Shown here in pieces: positions 22,745-33,649 of a DNA stretch of 64,000 nucleotides. The stretch is from Ryuthela nishihirai. Its lineage: Eukaryota; Arthropoda; Arachnida; Araneae; Heptathelidae. How positions within the stretch are numbered: position 1 is the first letter of the stretch; every line of letters begins with the position of its first letter. The notes below the pieces were generated by a model. That model saw only the letters and a list, made by a program, of their open reading frames with translations. It ran no database searches and was not told the origin of the DNA. The stretch spans positions 39,712,307 through 39,776,306 of the forward strand of contig JAWZYU010000020.1 in the NCBI GenBank assembly GCA_038380435.1, given 5' to 3'. Both the position numbers and the translations under genes were made by a program.

Positions 22745-23765
22745 TATCGCAGTGTCGTATTTATACTATTTCAGCTTCAGGAGAAAAAAAAATGCCTTAA
22801 TCGAAATACTTTCTACTTTAAAATTTAAAAAAAATTAATCTCCTTTTATTTCAGGAGAAATAAGCTAAATAACGACAAAAGTTTGAAACTCAGAGAAAAT
22901 AAATGAAAGAACGAATTTATATATATATATTCAAATTGCATCCAAAAAGATTGATGTGCATTCGTATACAGGTATATGGCGTAGAAAAATGCTTAAGTGC
23001 CACGTGAATCAAATTCACGTATAACCTAAATTCACATTGTTCTAATGAGATCAAATGTACAGAAAGAGAGATGGAGTCAGATGCATAAAGGACAAACCTT
23101 AACGAATGTATGAAATTTTCGAAATGAAGATGACTTTATCGACCACAGTTAGACGGAAGAATTTTTTATACTTTTCAATAAGTCCCACCATTGTTTAATA
23201 CTGAACACAAAAACTTCGTTCAGTGAATATATTCGTGCTAATCTGAAACAGTTAAATCACTTCCAACAAAAAACAAAAGTTTATGACCCCGTATGAAAGA
23301 TCGTGACGTGATCTTGTTAATGGCTTCTGTGCAGCTAAAAGTAAGCATGATTCTGAAAAAATAAGTTTAATCATTTACTTACAGTAAATTTAATAAGCAG
23401 ACATGCAGCCTCTCGAAGTTCTATCAATGACGAAAAGACCTTTACATTCCGTTTTAATCCCATTTAAAGTGTCAAAATATTTTGCCAATATCAATCATTT
23501 AATTATAGTTTTAACTAAAAGCAACAACCAATTATTGCCATTATTTCCTTGATATTCGAGGATAGTTACGTATTAAGACCAATAGCTTCCTGTAAGTAAA
23601 TTAACATTATTCACGATGAAACATCAACGAACTCAGTTCGACAACCTTAAGCGAAACATAAACGGAATTAAACTCTTCATCATGCAACGAAATCATCCCT
23701 GAAATTCGTTTCCCTACATCAAACCAAATCAAAATAACATCAAATGTCTTCCAGTAAGAAGCAAT
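22745..23765. other. AT-rich DNA, no gene seen
   Basis: About 1 kb with a short TATATATATA run near 22920 and no other recognisable feature. Confidence 0.35.
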
Positions 23766-23769
23766 GTTT

Positions 23770-24310
23770 ACAGTTTGCAACGAAATTTTACACCTACCGT
23801 TCTTTTGGATGGAGAGAACCTCATGGCCAAACCGTCAAGCCGTAGTCCCTCTGACTGGCCTCCAATTACGGACATAGGTCACGACCTCACATGACGTCAC
23901 ATACTTATCCTTCACAGTGGTCTTTTCCTCTATCTCGAGGTCCACAGAGCGTTCTTCAACTATGGCAAGAAAATGCCACAACACCACCAGCTTGCAAGGG
24001 AAAGAGAGAACCTTACATAGAGAAAAAAAATCCCACAACCACCTTGCACCTAGCTTCCAATGTTATATTCCGGACCACTCACTTCAGAAGATTGCTGGCT
24101 TGCCGCACTGCGAGTGCCCTTCTTATTGTGAGCGATGTCAGCGCCACGCTCGTTGAGTTCGAGAACTATAATCGATTTCGAGGCACAGGTTCCACCGCAG
24201 AGGTAATTGTAGCCTGTCCGCCTGACAACGGCATTCAGAAAGTACTCCTTCTGACCCTCACACAACTTGAGGGAGGGGGTTTCCTTCATCTAGAATCCTG
24301 TGGTTAATAA
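23770..24310. other. Non-repetitive, relatively G/C-rich island; possible exon or promoter
   Basis: This stretch is compositionally distinct from its AT-rich neighbours and not part of any repeat seen here. It holds TGACGTCA at about 23893, a palindromic CRE-type site. Open frames exist on both strands (plus 23891-24307, 138 codons; minus 24050-24289, 79 codons). They cannot both be real and neither resembles a family I know. Confidence 0.25.
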
Positions 24311-24314
24311 TGTT

Positions 24315-24763
24315 CTATTTCTCTGTCTCTCTCTAACTGTTTATATCCATCATTTTTTCTCTATGTACGTCATATGCTCTCTCTTTGAATGTCTACCGTA
24401 AGGAAGACTGAATCAATCTCAACTTCTTCTTTCCTTTCCAGTCAGTCATTCGCTAATAGCAGATTACATAACGGAATTGCTTCTATACGACAACGCAGTA
24501 TTGCCGTAGGATACGTAATAGAACGAGTATCTTTGTTTTAAATGTTCCAGATTCTGATGCTGATTGTTTACCCAGTAAATATATAATTCAATAAAGGAAA
24601 CAGAAAAACTAATTAGGATTTCTGATTTCTCGACTATTTTAGAACCCCGAGAATCGGGAATCAAATATCCGAAATGTCGAGAATTCTCTCGCAGGTCCTA
24701 GCACTTGATTGGACATTTTATATTTTTATGCAAGAAATGTTTTAATAAAATTACCTTTAAAGC
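24315..24763. other. AT-rich DNA, nothing recognised
   Basis: No gene or complete repeat seen. Confidence 0.3.
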
Positions 24764-24800
24764 AACTGCTTTTTGCAGAGGTCTGACAGAAGACTGTCAA
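24764..24800 (-). mobile_element. SINE-B fragment, target of a SINE-A
   Basis: AAGCAACTGCTTTTTGCAGAG and GTCTGACAGAAGACTGTCAA match SINE-B. The adjacent SINE-A used AGACTGTC from this fragment as its target. Confidence 0.55.
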
Positions 24801-25532
24801 TTGAGTTGTTTCATCTCTGAGCGGCATTTTTTGGCACACAATAGGCTAAGTGGTCAGGTCACAAGGATCCCGAAGGATCAGATAGGGTTGGGGGAGAGAA
24901 CCCACTGGACAGCTTTTGGGGGACAGATGGTAGCCTCCAGTTAAAGCCATCCAGCGGTGCTATGGATACGGAACCACGGTTTAATGTACCATCCGACGGA
25001 CGGCACATTTCCAAACCTATAAGTGTTCCCTACGTACCAAGAGTAGGACAGGAGTTTTGCTGAGATAAATCTTAATGCTAGCCTAATGGGACTCGAATCC
25101 GGGTTGGGTTGGGTTGTTTTACCTCTGAGCGTCACTTTTTTGCACACCATGGGCTAAATGGCCAGGTCACATGGACCCCGAAGGCTCAGAGAAGGTTGGG
25201 GGAGGGGACCCACTGGAACAGCTGTTGGGAGACAGATGGTAGCCTCCCGTCAAGGCCATCCAGCGTGTTCTTTAACGTGCACAGGGTATGGCTCTCCCGC
25301 ACACGGGGCCACGGCTTAACGTCCCATCCGACGGACGGCGGCGTTTCCAAGCCCATCGGTGTCCCCTACTGACCGTGAGCAGGGCGGGGAGTTTTGCGGA
25401 GATAAATCTCAACGCTGACCCAGCTGGGACTCGAACCTGGGAACTACAGATTACGAGCCTGGCGCGCTACTCGAATCCGGGAGTTGCAGATTACGAGTAT
25501 GGCGTGCTATCGACTGAGCCATCCCCGCCCCT
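24801..25532 (-). mobile_element. Older SINE-A split by a younger SINE-A
   Basis: Tail (TTGAGTTGTTTCATCTCTG) to head (CGACTGAGCCATCCCCGCCC), flanked by the 8-bp TSD AGACTGTC (24791-24798 and 25533-25540). A second SINE-A occupies 25104-25468 within the head. Confidence 0.85.
25104..25468 (-). mobile_element. SINE-A, young, nested in a SINE-A B box
   Basis: Flanked by ACTCGAATCCGGG at 25091-25103 and 25469-25481, which is the B-box region of the older copy. It lacks the first bases of the head (stops at GCGCGCTAC), so it is slightly 5'-truncated. Confidence 0.9.
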
Positions 25533-25544
25533 AGACTGTCTGCA

Positions 25545-26320
25545 TAATACGTCATATCGAAAAGGAGAGACGACAGCAGAAAGATAACACGCCTTATCCA
25601 GGACTCAAACACCAATTTCTTTGATCCACAACCAATCACGCTCACGACTCGGCTATCAAAAATGCGAATATTATTATCAGAATTTTAAATTGTAAGTTCG
25701 TATAATTAACCTTAGAGTACCAGGATCCATTAAATCGATTCTAGGAAACTGCGTACATTTGTCAGGATCGATCAGATTGATCATCTGTATTTTATACATT
25801 ATTTCTTTGAAATCTAGAGATCGCATGAATGGATAGACGAGGGTTAAATGATCAATCTAAATATCAATTATGTAGGCTATGTACAGATGTCATGACCTTC
25901 AAAGGATTAAAAATCTTTCACAGATTGTTTTTTAAGCAATGAGGCAAAAGTTCAGGCTCAACAGAAAACTGCAATTTTATATAATTTTTGAGCCCGAAGT
26001 TTTGACATAATTCTCTAATGAGTGCGTGGAAATTGGATCAAGGATTTATCCCAAATGTTTCAATGTATCATTTATTATAATGGTGATGGAAAAATAATTA
26101 TGATTTTGGTAAACATCGGACATAACTCTTTCGTTTCTAAGGTTAATGTGTAGGCCTCAGTTTAGAAAACCTGTACGTCTTTATATTTCTTTACTCTTCA
26201 AAACAAGCAAAAAAAAACTCCTATAACGCATATCATTTCAAAATATCTACAAGTATGGAGATGAGAAATTCTTAATACATATCATATAATAACTTTTAAG
26301 CTTTAATTTTTCGAGATTTA
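25545..26320. other. AT-rich DNA, no gene seen
   Basis: No recognisable feature in about 0.8 kb. Confidence 0.35.
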
Positions 26321-26323
26321 GAG

Positions 26324-27465
26324 ATGCAATTTATTGATGCCGAGAAGAAATCAAGTAGTCCTCATTCTCCCATTAATTTACGAATTTTGACACATAATCA
26401 ATTTCTCATGCTTTTGTTCAATTAGAAATATTGATGCGTAATCAAGAACTTCTAATGCTCCTATTCGTTTACAAATGTTGATGCATAATCAAGAAGTCCT
26501 CATACTCCTATTCATTTCCATTCCATTCCATCATTTATAAATGTGGACGCATAATCAAAAGTCCTCATGTTCCTATTCGTTTACAAATGTTGATGAATAA
26601 TCAAGAAGTCCTCATACTCCTATTCATTTCCATTCCATTCCATCATTTATAAATGTGGACGCATAATCAAAAGTCCTCATGTTCCTATTCGTTTACAAAT
26701 GTTGATGAATAATCAAGAAACCCTCATGCTCCTATTCATCTCCATTCCATTCCATCATTTATAAATGTGTAAGCGTAATCAAAAGTCCTCATGCTCCTAT
26801 TCGTTTACAAATGTTGATGCGTAATCAAGAAACCCTCTTGCTTCTATTCATTTACAAATGTTGGTGCGTAACCAAGAAGTCTTTGAGTTTCTCTTCAGTT
26901 ACAAACATTCACATACAATCAGTAGTTTCAGTCTCCTGTTTATGTGTAAACTTTTAATACATAAACTTTTATCACATAATATAATCACTTACATGTGATC
27001 ACGAATATCGTGCTTATATTCATTTTAATATTGGCAGGTAATCAAGAGTAGTTAGGACTTTCATTCAATTGCAAATACGTGTAATAAAGAAGTCCTCTAA
27101 ACGCTCTTTAATTGCAACTAGTGACATGTGATTAAGAATCTCCTGGCTGTTATTCTGTTGCAAATAATGACACGAAATCATAAAAAATTAGGGTCGCTTT
27201 TATTCAAACAAATATTCCAAACACTCAGAGAGAAACAATTCTCAGAACTTGCAAACACCCAGATGCAATCGTAAAGTTCTCGAAATGCTATTTAATAGTA
27301 AGTGCTCAACATATACATAAACGTTCTTATCTTGGCTTCTATTCAATTACAAAATAAAAGACCTCTGACGCGATAATGAATTAATAATCATAATCTAAAT
27401 ACATATAAAAGTAATATGTACTCGTTTGTTTGTTTTTTTAATTCCAATCACTGAAATGTAGTCAA
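26324..27465. repeat. Satellite-like array, 112-bp higher-order unit
   Basis: TTTACAAATGTTGATG recurs at about 26468, 26580, 26692 and 26804, a steady 112-bp period. Each unit contains two related halves of about 56 bp (AAGTCCTCAT followed by CTCCTATTC). Half-units decay outward to about 27.4 kb, and the array resumes at about 28025 after the palindromic insertion. Confidence 0.8.
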
Positions 27466-27471
27466 GAAGTA

Positions 27472-27770
27472 CAGTAGCTCAAAAAAATATCCGAACACTA
27501 TGGTTGATTACAAAATTTAGAAAAAATATCTGGCAACTATTTTTTTTAGAAATTAGTGATCTGGCAACCTTCGTGTCACGTGATTACAGAATTCAGGAAA
27601 AATATCTGGAGCGTGTACAGCAACTGTACACGCTCCAGTTACCGTCCACAGCAAACTGGAGCGTGTGCAGTTACTGCACACGCTCCAGTTTGCTGTGAAC
27701 GGTAACTACACACGCTCAATATTTCCGTGAGTGAGCCCACACGATCTAGTATCAAAATAATATGACCACC
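27472..27770. mobile_element. Palindromic MITE P1, left arm only, plus extra hairpins
   Basis: The left end CAGTAGCTCAAAAAAATATC is preceded by TA (27470-27471). After about 130 bp the P1 arm gives way to two unrelated hairpins: 27606-27638 (CTGGAGCGTGTACAG, loop CAA) and 27639-27705 (outer arm starting TTACCGT, inner arm CTGGAGCGTGTGCAG). No right arm of this first copy is present. Confidence 0.75.
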
Positions 27771-27772
27771 TA

Positions 27773-28024
27773 CAGTCGCTCAAAAAAGTATCCGAACACT
27801 ACGGTTGATTACAGAATTCAGAAAAAATATCTGGCAACTATTTTTTTAGAAATTAGTGGTCTGGCAACCTTCGTGTCACGTGACACGTCACGTGACACGA
27901 AGACACGACACGTGTCACGTGACACGAAGGTTGCCAGACCACTAATTTCTAAAAAAATAGTTGCCAGATATTTTTTCTGAATTCTGTAATCAACCGTAGT
28001 GTTCGGATATTTTTTGAGCGACTG
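27773..28024. mobile_element. Palindromic MITE P1, expanded centre
   Basis: Complete ends (CAGTCGCTCAAAAAAGTATC and its complement), with TA at 27771-27772 and 28025-28026. The centre is longer than in the 5.1-kb copy because short GTCACGTGACACG segments are repeated in both orientations. Confidence 0.9.
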
Positions 28025-28029
28025 TACTC

Positions 28030-29632
28030 TGGCTTCTATTCAATTTTAAATGTTCACAAATAATAAAATGCTCTCGGGTTGGTAATTTACTATGCTGAAA
28101 ACGCAAATGTTTCTCCTAATGCTTCTTTTGGATGAATAAACTCGAGTTTTACCTTGCTTTGAGGAAAGAACTCTATCAAATAAGAGCGAAAGGAAGTTAT
28201 CATTCAAACTCTAAAAGGCTAACTCAGTTTTTACAGCAAAAAAGATTTTTAAATACTTTAGAGCTTGATTTTAAGGAAATGTTCACCTTTAAATGCCTGA
28301 GCGAAAGGATTTTCGGCTTTTGTTCTAAGTCCTCTGCAGTAGCAAGATTCTTTTGCTGGAAATTGAAGTACACAGAGCAGCTTATCATTACAGAATTCTT
28401 CACAAAATTTTTAAGCATGTGGAATTTTTATAGTAGTGAAGATTTGGGCATGGATCAAATGCAACGTTACCTCAATCTCTCTCGAAGAATCTTTCTACTG
28501 AAGAGGACTTTGAACAAAAGTCAAAAAGCTTTTAGAAAGTAGTGAATTTATTAATGTCTAAAACCCCTGAAACACCTGTCTCCAGATGAAGGGTTTTGCA
28601 TAAAATATATGAAGAATACATACGATCACAAGCAAAAGAAAGACGTCATTTTATCTTCGAACCGTTGCCAGTTAAAAAGAGAAAAAAAAAGAAAATAGTA
28701 ATCGTGTTTTGTTGATTTTTCAAGATATTGTTTACATTTTGTGGTCTGTTCTTTACACATGGAAATATCTTGTTTCAAGAGATAAATAAAAACATCTTTT
28801 TTGGTTGGATAGGCACCGATATTTAACGATTAACATTTTCAGAATCTTCTAATAATTTGAATTTTCACCCAAATAGAGTTAAACTTTGAAAGAGTCAAAA
28901 TTAAAAGAAATTTATATTGTTAACAGTCTGGTCATGCTACAAATGCGACAGTAACGATTCTTTTTCTTCTACGTGAGACTTAAAGCAATGAATATTTTTC
29001 TTTTAAAAGTATGAAAGAAATAGAAGAATACTATATTGTTTCTGGATAACATGTAATGCTCGTTTTCAAAGAGAATGAAGTTTTTTTATTTTTCATCCGT
29101 TAATGACTCTAACGGTAAAAATTAAAACTAACGAATGATTGGGAAAATTAAAATAGTAATATTTTATTAGTACCTTTGCAACACAAAAAAATATTTTTTA
29201 TTTCCATTTATCTCTTAAAACTAAAGAGTGACGTTTTTGCACCTTCCCCTACTGGTAAGAAAGCAAAACATTGCCAAAACACCACCAAAAACGTTTTAAT
29301 TTCTACCAAAAAAGATCATTTGCAATGCTCCTTTGACGTTTTGTATTTTGCAATTTTTTCCACTGCAAGAGTGTAATTGAAGCTATTGGGAGATAAATAA
29401 AGAACGAATCGTAATATTTCATTAATACTTATCCAATTCAAAAGTAATTTTATTTCTAAAAGCAGAAATCGTGAATGTCTACAGACGGACAGACATATTA
29501 AATTTAAAGTTTTCACATATTTCCAGATTTAAACTTTTTCTAAACTAAGCTATTTAATTATAAATTTATTTCAATTAATTTATAGAATTAATACGTTTCA
29601 ATATATATACGTATTATTATTTTTTTTGAACA
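28030..29632. other. AT-rich DNA; unknown 136-codon frame
   Basis: A plus-strand frame at 28132-28542 (MNKLEFYLALRKELYQ ...) has no recognisable domain; I cannot say whether it is coding. Text at about 29045-29515 resembles 62335-62530 and 63170-63320 (e.g. TAATATTTCATT, ATGCTCGTTTTCAA), suggesting an old dispersed repeat. Confidence 0.25.
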
Positions 29633-30187
29633 TACAGGGTGTTTCAAAAAGGATGCAACCCTCTATTGTATTTTTCTATTTAAACTTGACAAAAGACACA
29701 AATTTCAAAAGATGCAAATTAGACATATGTCTACCTTTACAACAAATGTTGAAAGTGATTTCCTACAACCTGGATGCTGGTTCGTACCCGTTTCATGACA
29801 TTTGCAGCCACCTTTCGTAATGTTTGTTTCCTTTTGTTTAAAATATCTCTTTCAATGTTAGCCTTCAAGTCTTCAATCTCAACTTATTTTAATATGTATC
29901 AAGGACTGGCTCAAGGTTCAATTTTGAGTCCAATTCTCTTTAATATTTATATTTCCGACTTATTTAAAAATCACGACCCAAAATTAAAATTTGCTACTTT
30001 TGCAGATGACATCGTCATCTGGAGCAGTGACAAAAATACATCAAAACTTGAACATAGATTACAAACACAAATTAATAAAATATTAGATTTCTGTAAACTT
30101 TGGCATCTTTCCATAAATTTAGAAAAAACTTTTTGTATTCCTTTTATAAAATTTAAATCTGTTCCACCTGAAATGATTCTACACATT

Positions 30188-30322
30188 GAATTGAATTGAA
30201 TAAGTTTATTTCACCCAAACATACATATATTGGTAGATAAAACACAGACATGTTCACAGGTGAAAAAGGAGAACATAATAAGCGGTAGCTTTTAAATAAA
30301 TAACAACAATTAAAACAAGTCA
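30188..30322. mobile_element. Unidentified insertion in the LINE
   Basis: Between codons for LHIE and SIKYLG the reading is broken by about 135 bp that starts in repeated TTGAAT and ends near CAATTCAATT. It includes AAGTTTATTTCACCC. No family recognised; edges approximate. Confidence 0.5.
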
Positions 30323-31322
30323 ATTCAATTAAATATTTAGGCATACATTTGGACTCGTGGCTTAACTGGAAAACTCATCTTCTGCAACAACATAGTAAAG
30401 AATGCAAATTATTAAATTTTTTTAAATGTTTATCAGCTACCAACTGGGGCACTCCCCCCAACTTTTTAATATGCTTATATAAAAATCTAATCCGTTCAAA
30501 ACTTGAATATGGACTCGAATTTACTATAGGAACTAGGACCAGAGTTTTAAAAAGTTTAATGTCCTTCAAAATCAATTCATCAAATCCGCATTAGGTCTCT
30601 ATAAAAGAACATCTACAATAACATTAATAGGAGAAACGGCAATCGCCCCCTTCCAAATTAGAATTAAAATTCTTTTAATTAAACACGACTTTTATTTAAA
30701 ATTCCTTCTCATCCTTTTATCCAAATTATCTCAATAATCCAAAAAAATTTAAAACAATATCACAATAAACTTGATGAAAATGTATTATTAAAAGTCATAT
30801 TTAATCTCTCAGCCTCAGGGGAGACGTTTAACTTTATTACAGATTGGAGTTTTCACCGTCCTAATATACAAATTATCTACCGGGTAATGTTTCAAAAAAA
30901 ATTTTTTTTTCTTCAGAATCATTAAGAATTCTTACAACTTCTTATTGTAATCTAACTTATAAAAAACATATCATCATATATACCGATGGGTCACTTCAAA
31001 AAAATATTAAATTAGCATCATCTGCATTCTATATTCCAGCGATTGAGTTCTCTAAAACTTTTAAATTACCTTCAATAATTTCTATCACACAAGCTGAACT
31101 TATAGCTATAATAGAAGCTTTAATTTACATTACTAAACATTTCTATAAAAAATTTATTATTTACACAGATTCTAAATGTGCTTTAAATATTTTAAAACAG
31201 GATCTTTATTATACTGATTATTCTCAATTTTTATACCAACTTTTAACTTTGACTGATTTTAATGTAAGATATTTAAAAAATAAAATTTCATTACAGTGGG
31301 TACTGTCGCTACATTACCCACT

Positions 31323-31473
31323 GTAATGATGTCATTACAGTGGGTACAGTGGGTTCGTGTCACGTGACACGAAGGTTGCCAGATCACTAATTTCTAAAAA
31401 AATTGTTGCCAGATATTTTTTGTGAATTTCGTAATCAACCGTAGTGTTCGGATACTTTTTTGAGCGACAGTAC
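31323..31473. mobile_element. Palindromic MITE P1, left arm replaced
   Basis: The right arm is normal (GAAGGTTGCCAGATCAC ... GAGCGACAG, then TA). The left side keeps only a few terminal bases (CTGTCGCT) and then holds copies of the flanking LINE text ATTACAGTGGGTAC, once inverted (about 31312-31326) and once direct (about 31333-31347), before joining the palindrome centre. Confidence 0.7.
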
Positions 31474-31721
31474 CTGCCCACTGTAATATCGAAGGAACTG
31501 AAAAGGCAGATGAACTCGCAAAAAATGCAGATACTCAATCCAATATCTCTCAAACTCTATATTTTTACACCCATTTCAAAAAAATTATTAATTTTCACGA
31601 ATTCCATCTTACAAACAACTTTTTTTTAAATTAATGGTAACCTTCAAAATAATTTTTAATTTGGACTTTCTTCTAACATACAATACACTTGTAATTTCAA
31701 TCTTCCTAGACCACTACTAGT

Positions 31722-32092
31722 GGGCGGGGGTGGCTCAGTCGGTAGCGCGCCAGGCTCGTAATCTGTAGTTCCCAGATTCGAGTCCCAGCTGGGTCAGCGT
31801 TGAGATTTATCTTCGCAAAATTTTCCCGCCCTGCCCACGGTCAGTAGGGGACACCAATGGGCTTGAAAAGGCCGCCGTCCGTCGGATGGGACGTTAATCC
31901 TTGGCCCCTGTGCGGGAGAGCCATACCCTGTGCACGTTAAGAACACGCTGGAACACGCTACCATCTGTCTCCCAACAGCTGTTCCAGTGGGTTCCCTCCC
32001 CCAACCTTCTCTGAGCCTTTGGGGTCCATGTGACCTGGCCATTTAGCCCATGGTGTGCAAAAAAGTGACGCTCAGAGGTAAAACAATCCAAT
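31722..32092 (+). mobile_element. SINE-A, 17-bp TSD
   Basis: Complete head, body with a small deletion, and tail. TSD CCTAGACCACTACTAGT at 31705-31721 and 32093-32109 is the longest in the window. Inserted in the LINE, so younger than it. Confidence 0.95.
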
Positions 32093-33649
32093 CCTAGACC
32101 ACTACTAGTAAAAATCTTTAAACTAAGAACAGGAGCTACCACACTTAATCAGTACTTATTTTCAATTAGAAAAATAAACACTCCAAATTGCACTCTCTGC
32201 CACACTATTGAATCTATTAACCATGTAATTTTAAACTATCCAAAATATGAAACGGCACGAAATATTTTTTTAAGGAATTAGATTTGCTAGGTATTAAATA
32301 ATATACTATTTTCAATATTTTAAATCATTCAAATCTAAATATAAGAAAAAAAGTTTTTAATTTAGTTGGACAATTTCTTCTGGAAGCTGATCTGCGGAAA
32401 AAGATTTAAAATATTATCAACTAAAGAAAAATCACAATTTAATTTTTAGTATTTATTAATGTTTTACAACCTTCTTAAAATCAACTCAAAAATTCCTGAT
32501 TTTCTATTGGAGCATTGAAAAAGCCGGCAACGGACCTCTCAGTGAGCGGTAACGGTCTACAACATAATACAATATTTCAAGTCTTCAAGTGTATGAGGAT
32601 TGTTTTGAAACACTACACATTTGAGATATCTCCAAAGGAAAAATCTGGAGGAGTAAGATCTAGGATCTTGGGGGCTACAAATTTTGTGAAATCAAATGAT
32701 CACCAAAATTTCCTGAAACATGGCCATTGCGTCATTTGCGGTCGCGCCATCTTGTTGAAACCAACACTCTCGTTCATTCACATCCAATAGTGCAATAAAC
32801 TGTTGGATGAGGTCACGATAAACCACACCAGTTACAGTTGAGTCAAAAAATAAAAGCTCTATCACACGACGACGGGAAATTGCACACCAAACACCAATTT
32901 TAGTGCGTGTAATGGTCGTTCGCGAAAAGTGTGAGGATTTTCACTGCTCCATATTCGACTGTTTTGACTGTTCACATACCCATCCAAATGAAACCAAGCT
33001 TCGTCAACTGAAATAAATACCGTCCAACACCTCAATTCCATTTTCATCAACAAAAGAACGAAACAAACGACAGTACCGTAAACGTTTTTCATGGTCTGGT
33101 TCTTTCAGTTCATGAACGACACCAATGCGGTAGGAATGAAATTTTAACTTCTTTATAGCCCTGAAAACAGTAGCTGGTGACAGTCCAACCTGTGAAGATA
33201 ACTTTCTAAGAGATTTTCTGGGTGAGCGAGTTAAACGCTGAGACACATCATCAAGAACTTCGGCAGTTAACAGTGATGGCTGGCCTGGGCTCTTTCGATC
33301 CTGTACAGACCCAGTGTCACGAAATTTATCAATCAAACGTGATATTGTCGACTTGTTGGGAACTGCAGACTTCAACTCAAACTCCTCTCTCACACGTTTG
33401 TATTTGTACGCACAATAAATCTCAACAACAAATACACGTTCGTTTTTGGAAAACGGCATAGCTGACATAACACAAAGGAATGAATGCTTGAGTGAGACTA
33501 GCACGTGACAAGGTCATTTCAACTGCTAAAGGCTGTTAACCTTGAGTATAGTAAGGCCAACTGACTAATATTATGGCATAAAATGTACATGCGCGTAAGT
33601 TCTACTCTCTTACATTTAGGGTTGCGTCCTTTTTGAAACACCTTGTATA

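Larger units (their letters stand above)
29880..32300 (+). pseudogene. LINE ORF2 relic: reverse transcriptase, RNase H, zinc-binding tail
   Basis: The reverse transcriptase is recognisable from GLAQGSILSPILFNIYISDL and the catalytic FADD (about 29999-30010). It continues as SIKYLGIHLDSWLNWKTH after the 30.2-kb insertion, then RSKLEYGLEF. RNase H follows with IIIYTDGSL (about 30980), ITQAELIAIIEAL (about 31085) and IYTDSKCALNIL (about 31160); its last part, NIEGTEKADELAKNA, lies after the MITE (about 31478). The C-terminal CTLCHTIESINHVILNYP (about 32190) is a zinc-binding motif whose last Cys appears lost. Frameshift near 30570. RNase H fits LINE clades of the I/Jockey/R1 group; the exact clade is uncertain. 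Confidence 0.88.
29877..32575 (+). mobile_element. Non-LTR retrotransposon (LINE), 5'-truncated, with RNase H
   Basis: Inserted in the mariner transposase with a perfect 13-bp TSD, TTCAAGTCTTCAA (29864-29876 and 32576-32588). It begins inside the reverse transcriptase, as expected for 5' truncation. Three later insertions lie within: an unidentified about 130-bp piece near 30190-30320, a palindromic MITE (31323-31473) and a SINE-A (31722-32092). Confidence 0.92.
29668..33504 (-). pseudogene. Mariner-superfamily transposase, interrupted
   Basis: Minus-strand order: an N-terminal helix-turn-helix of the DUF4817 kind (FSKNERVFVVEIYCAYK ... NKSTISRLIDKF, 33440-33320), a second helix-turn-helix (VGLSPATVFRAIKKL, about 33190), then a catalytic domain with VDEAWFHLDGYVN (first Asp, about 33010), WFQQDGATAH (second Asp, about 32750) and LTPPDFSFGD (third Asp region, about 32650). 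The C-terminus (EDLKANIERDIL ... MKRVRTS) lies on the far side of the LINE at about 29668-29880. A frameshift near 33012 and the LINE make it non-functional. The role in an intact element is cut-and-paste transposition at TA. Confidence 0.88.
29635..33645 (-). mobile_element. Mariner-type DNA transposon, split by a LINE
   Basis: Terminal inverted repeats of 28 bp (29635-29662 and 33618-33645) start CAGGGTGTTTCAAAAAGGA on the left and differ at two positions. Both ends are flanked by TA. The transposase runs on the minus strand. A LINE inserted at 29877-32575. Removing it and one TSD copy leaves an element of about 1.3 kb, normal for this superfamily. Confidence 0.92.

Noticed and set aside
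26324..26965. CRISPR array
   Set aside because: The repeats are long, directly abutting and diverged, with no short unique spacers and no cas genes; the genome is eukaryotic. It is a satellite.
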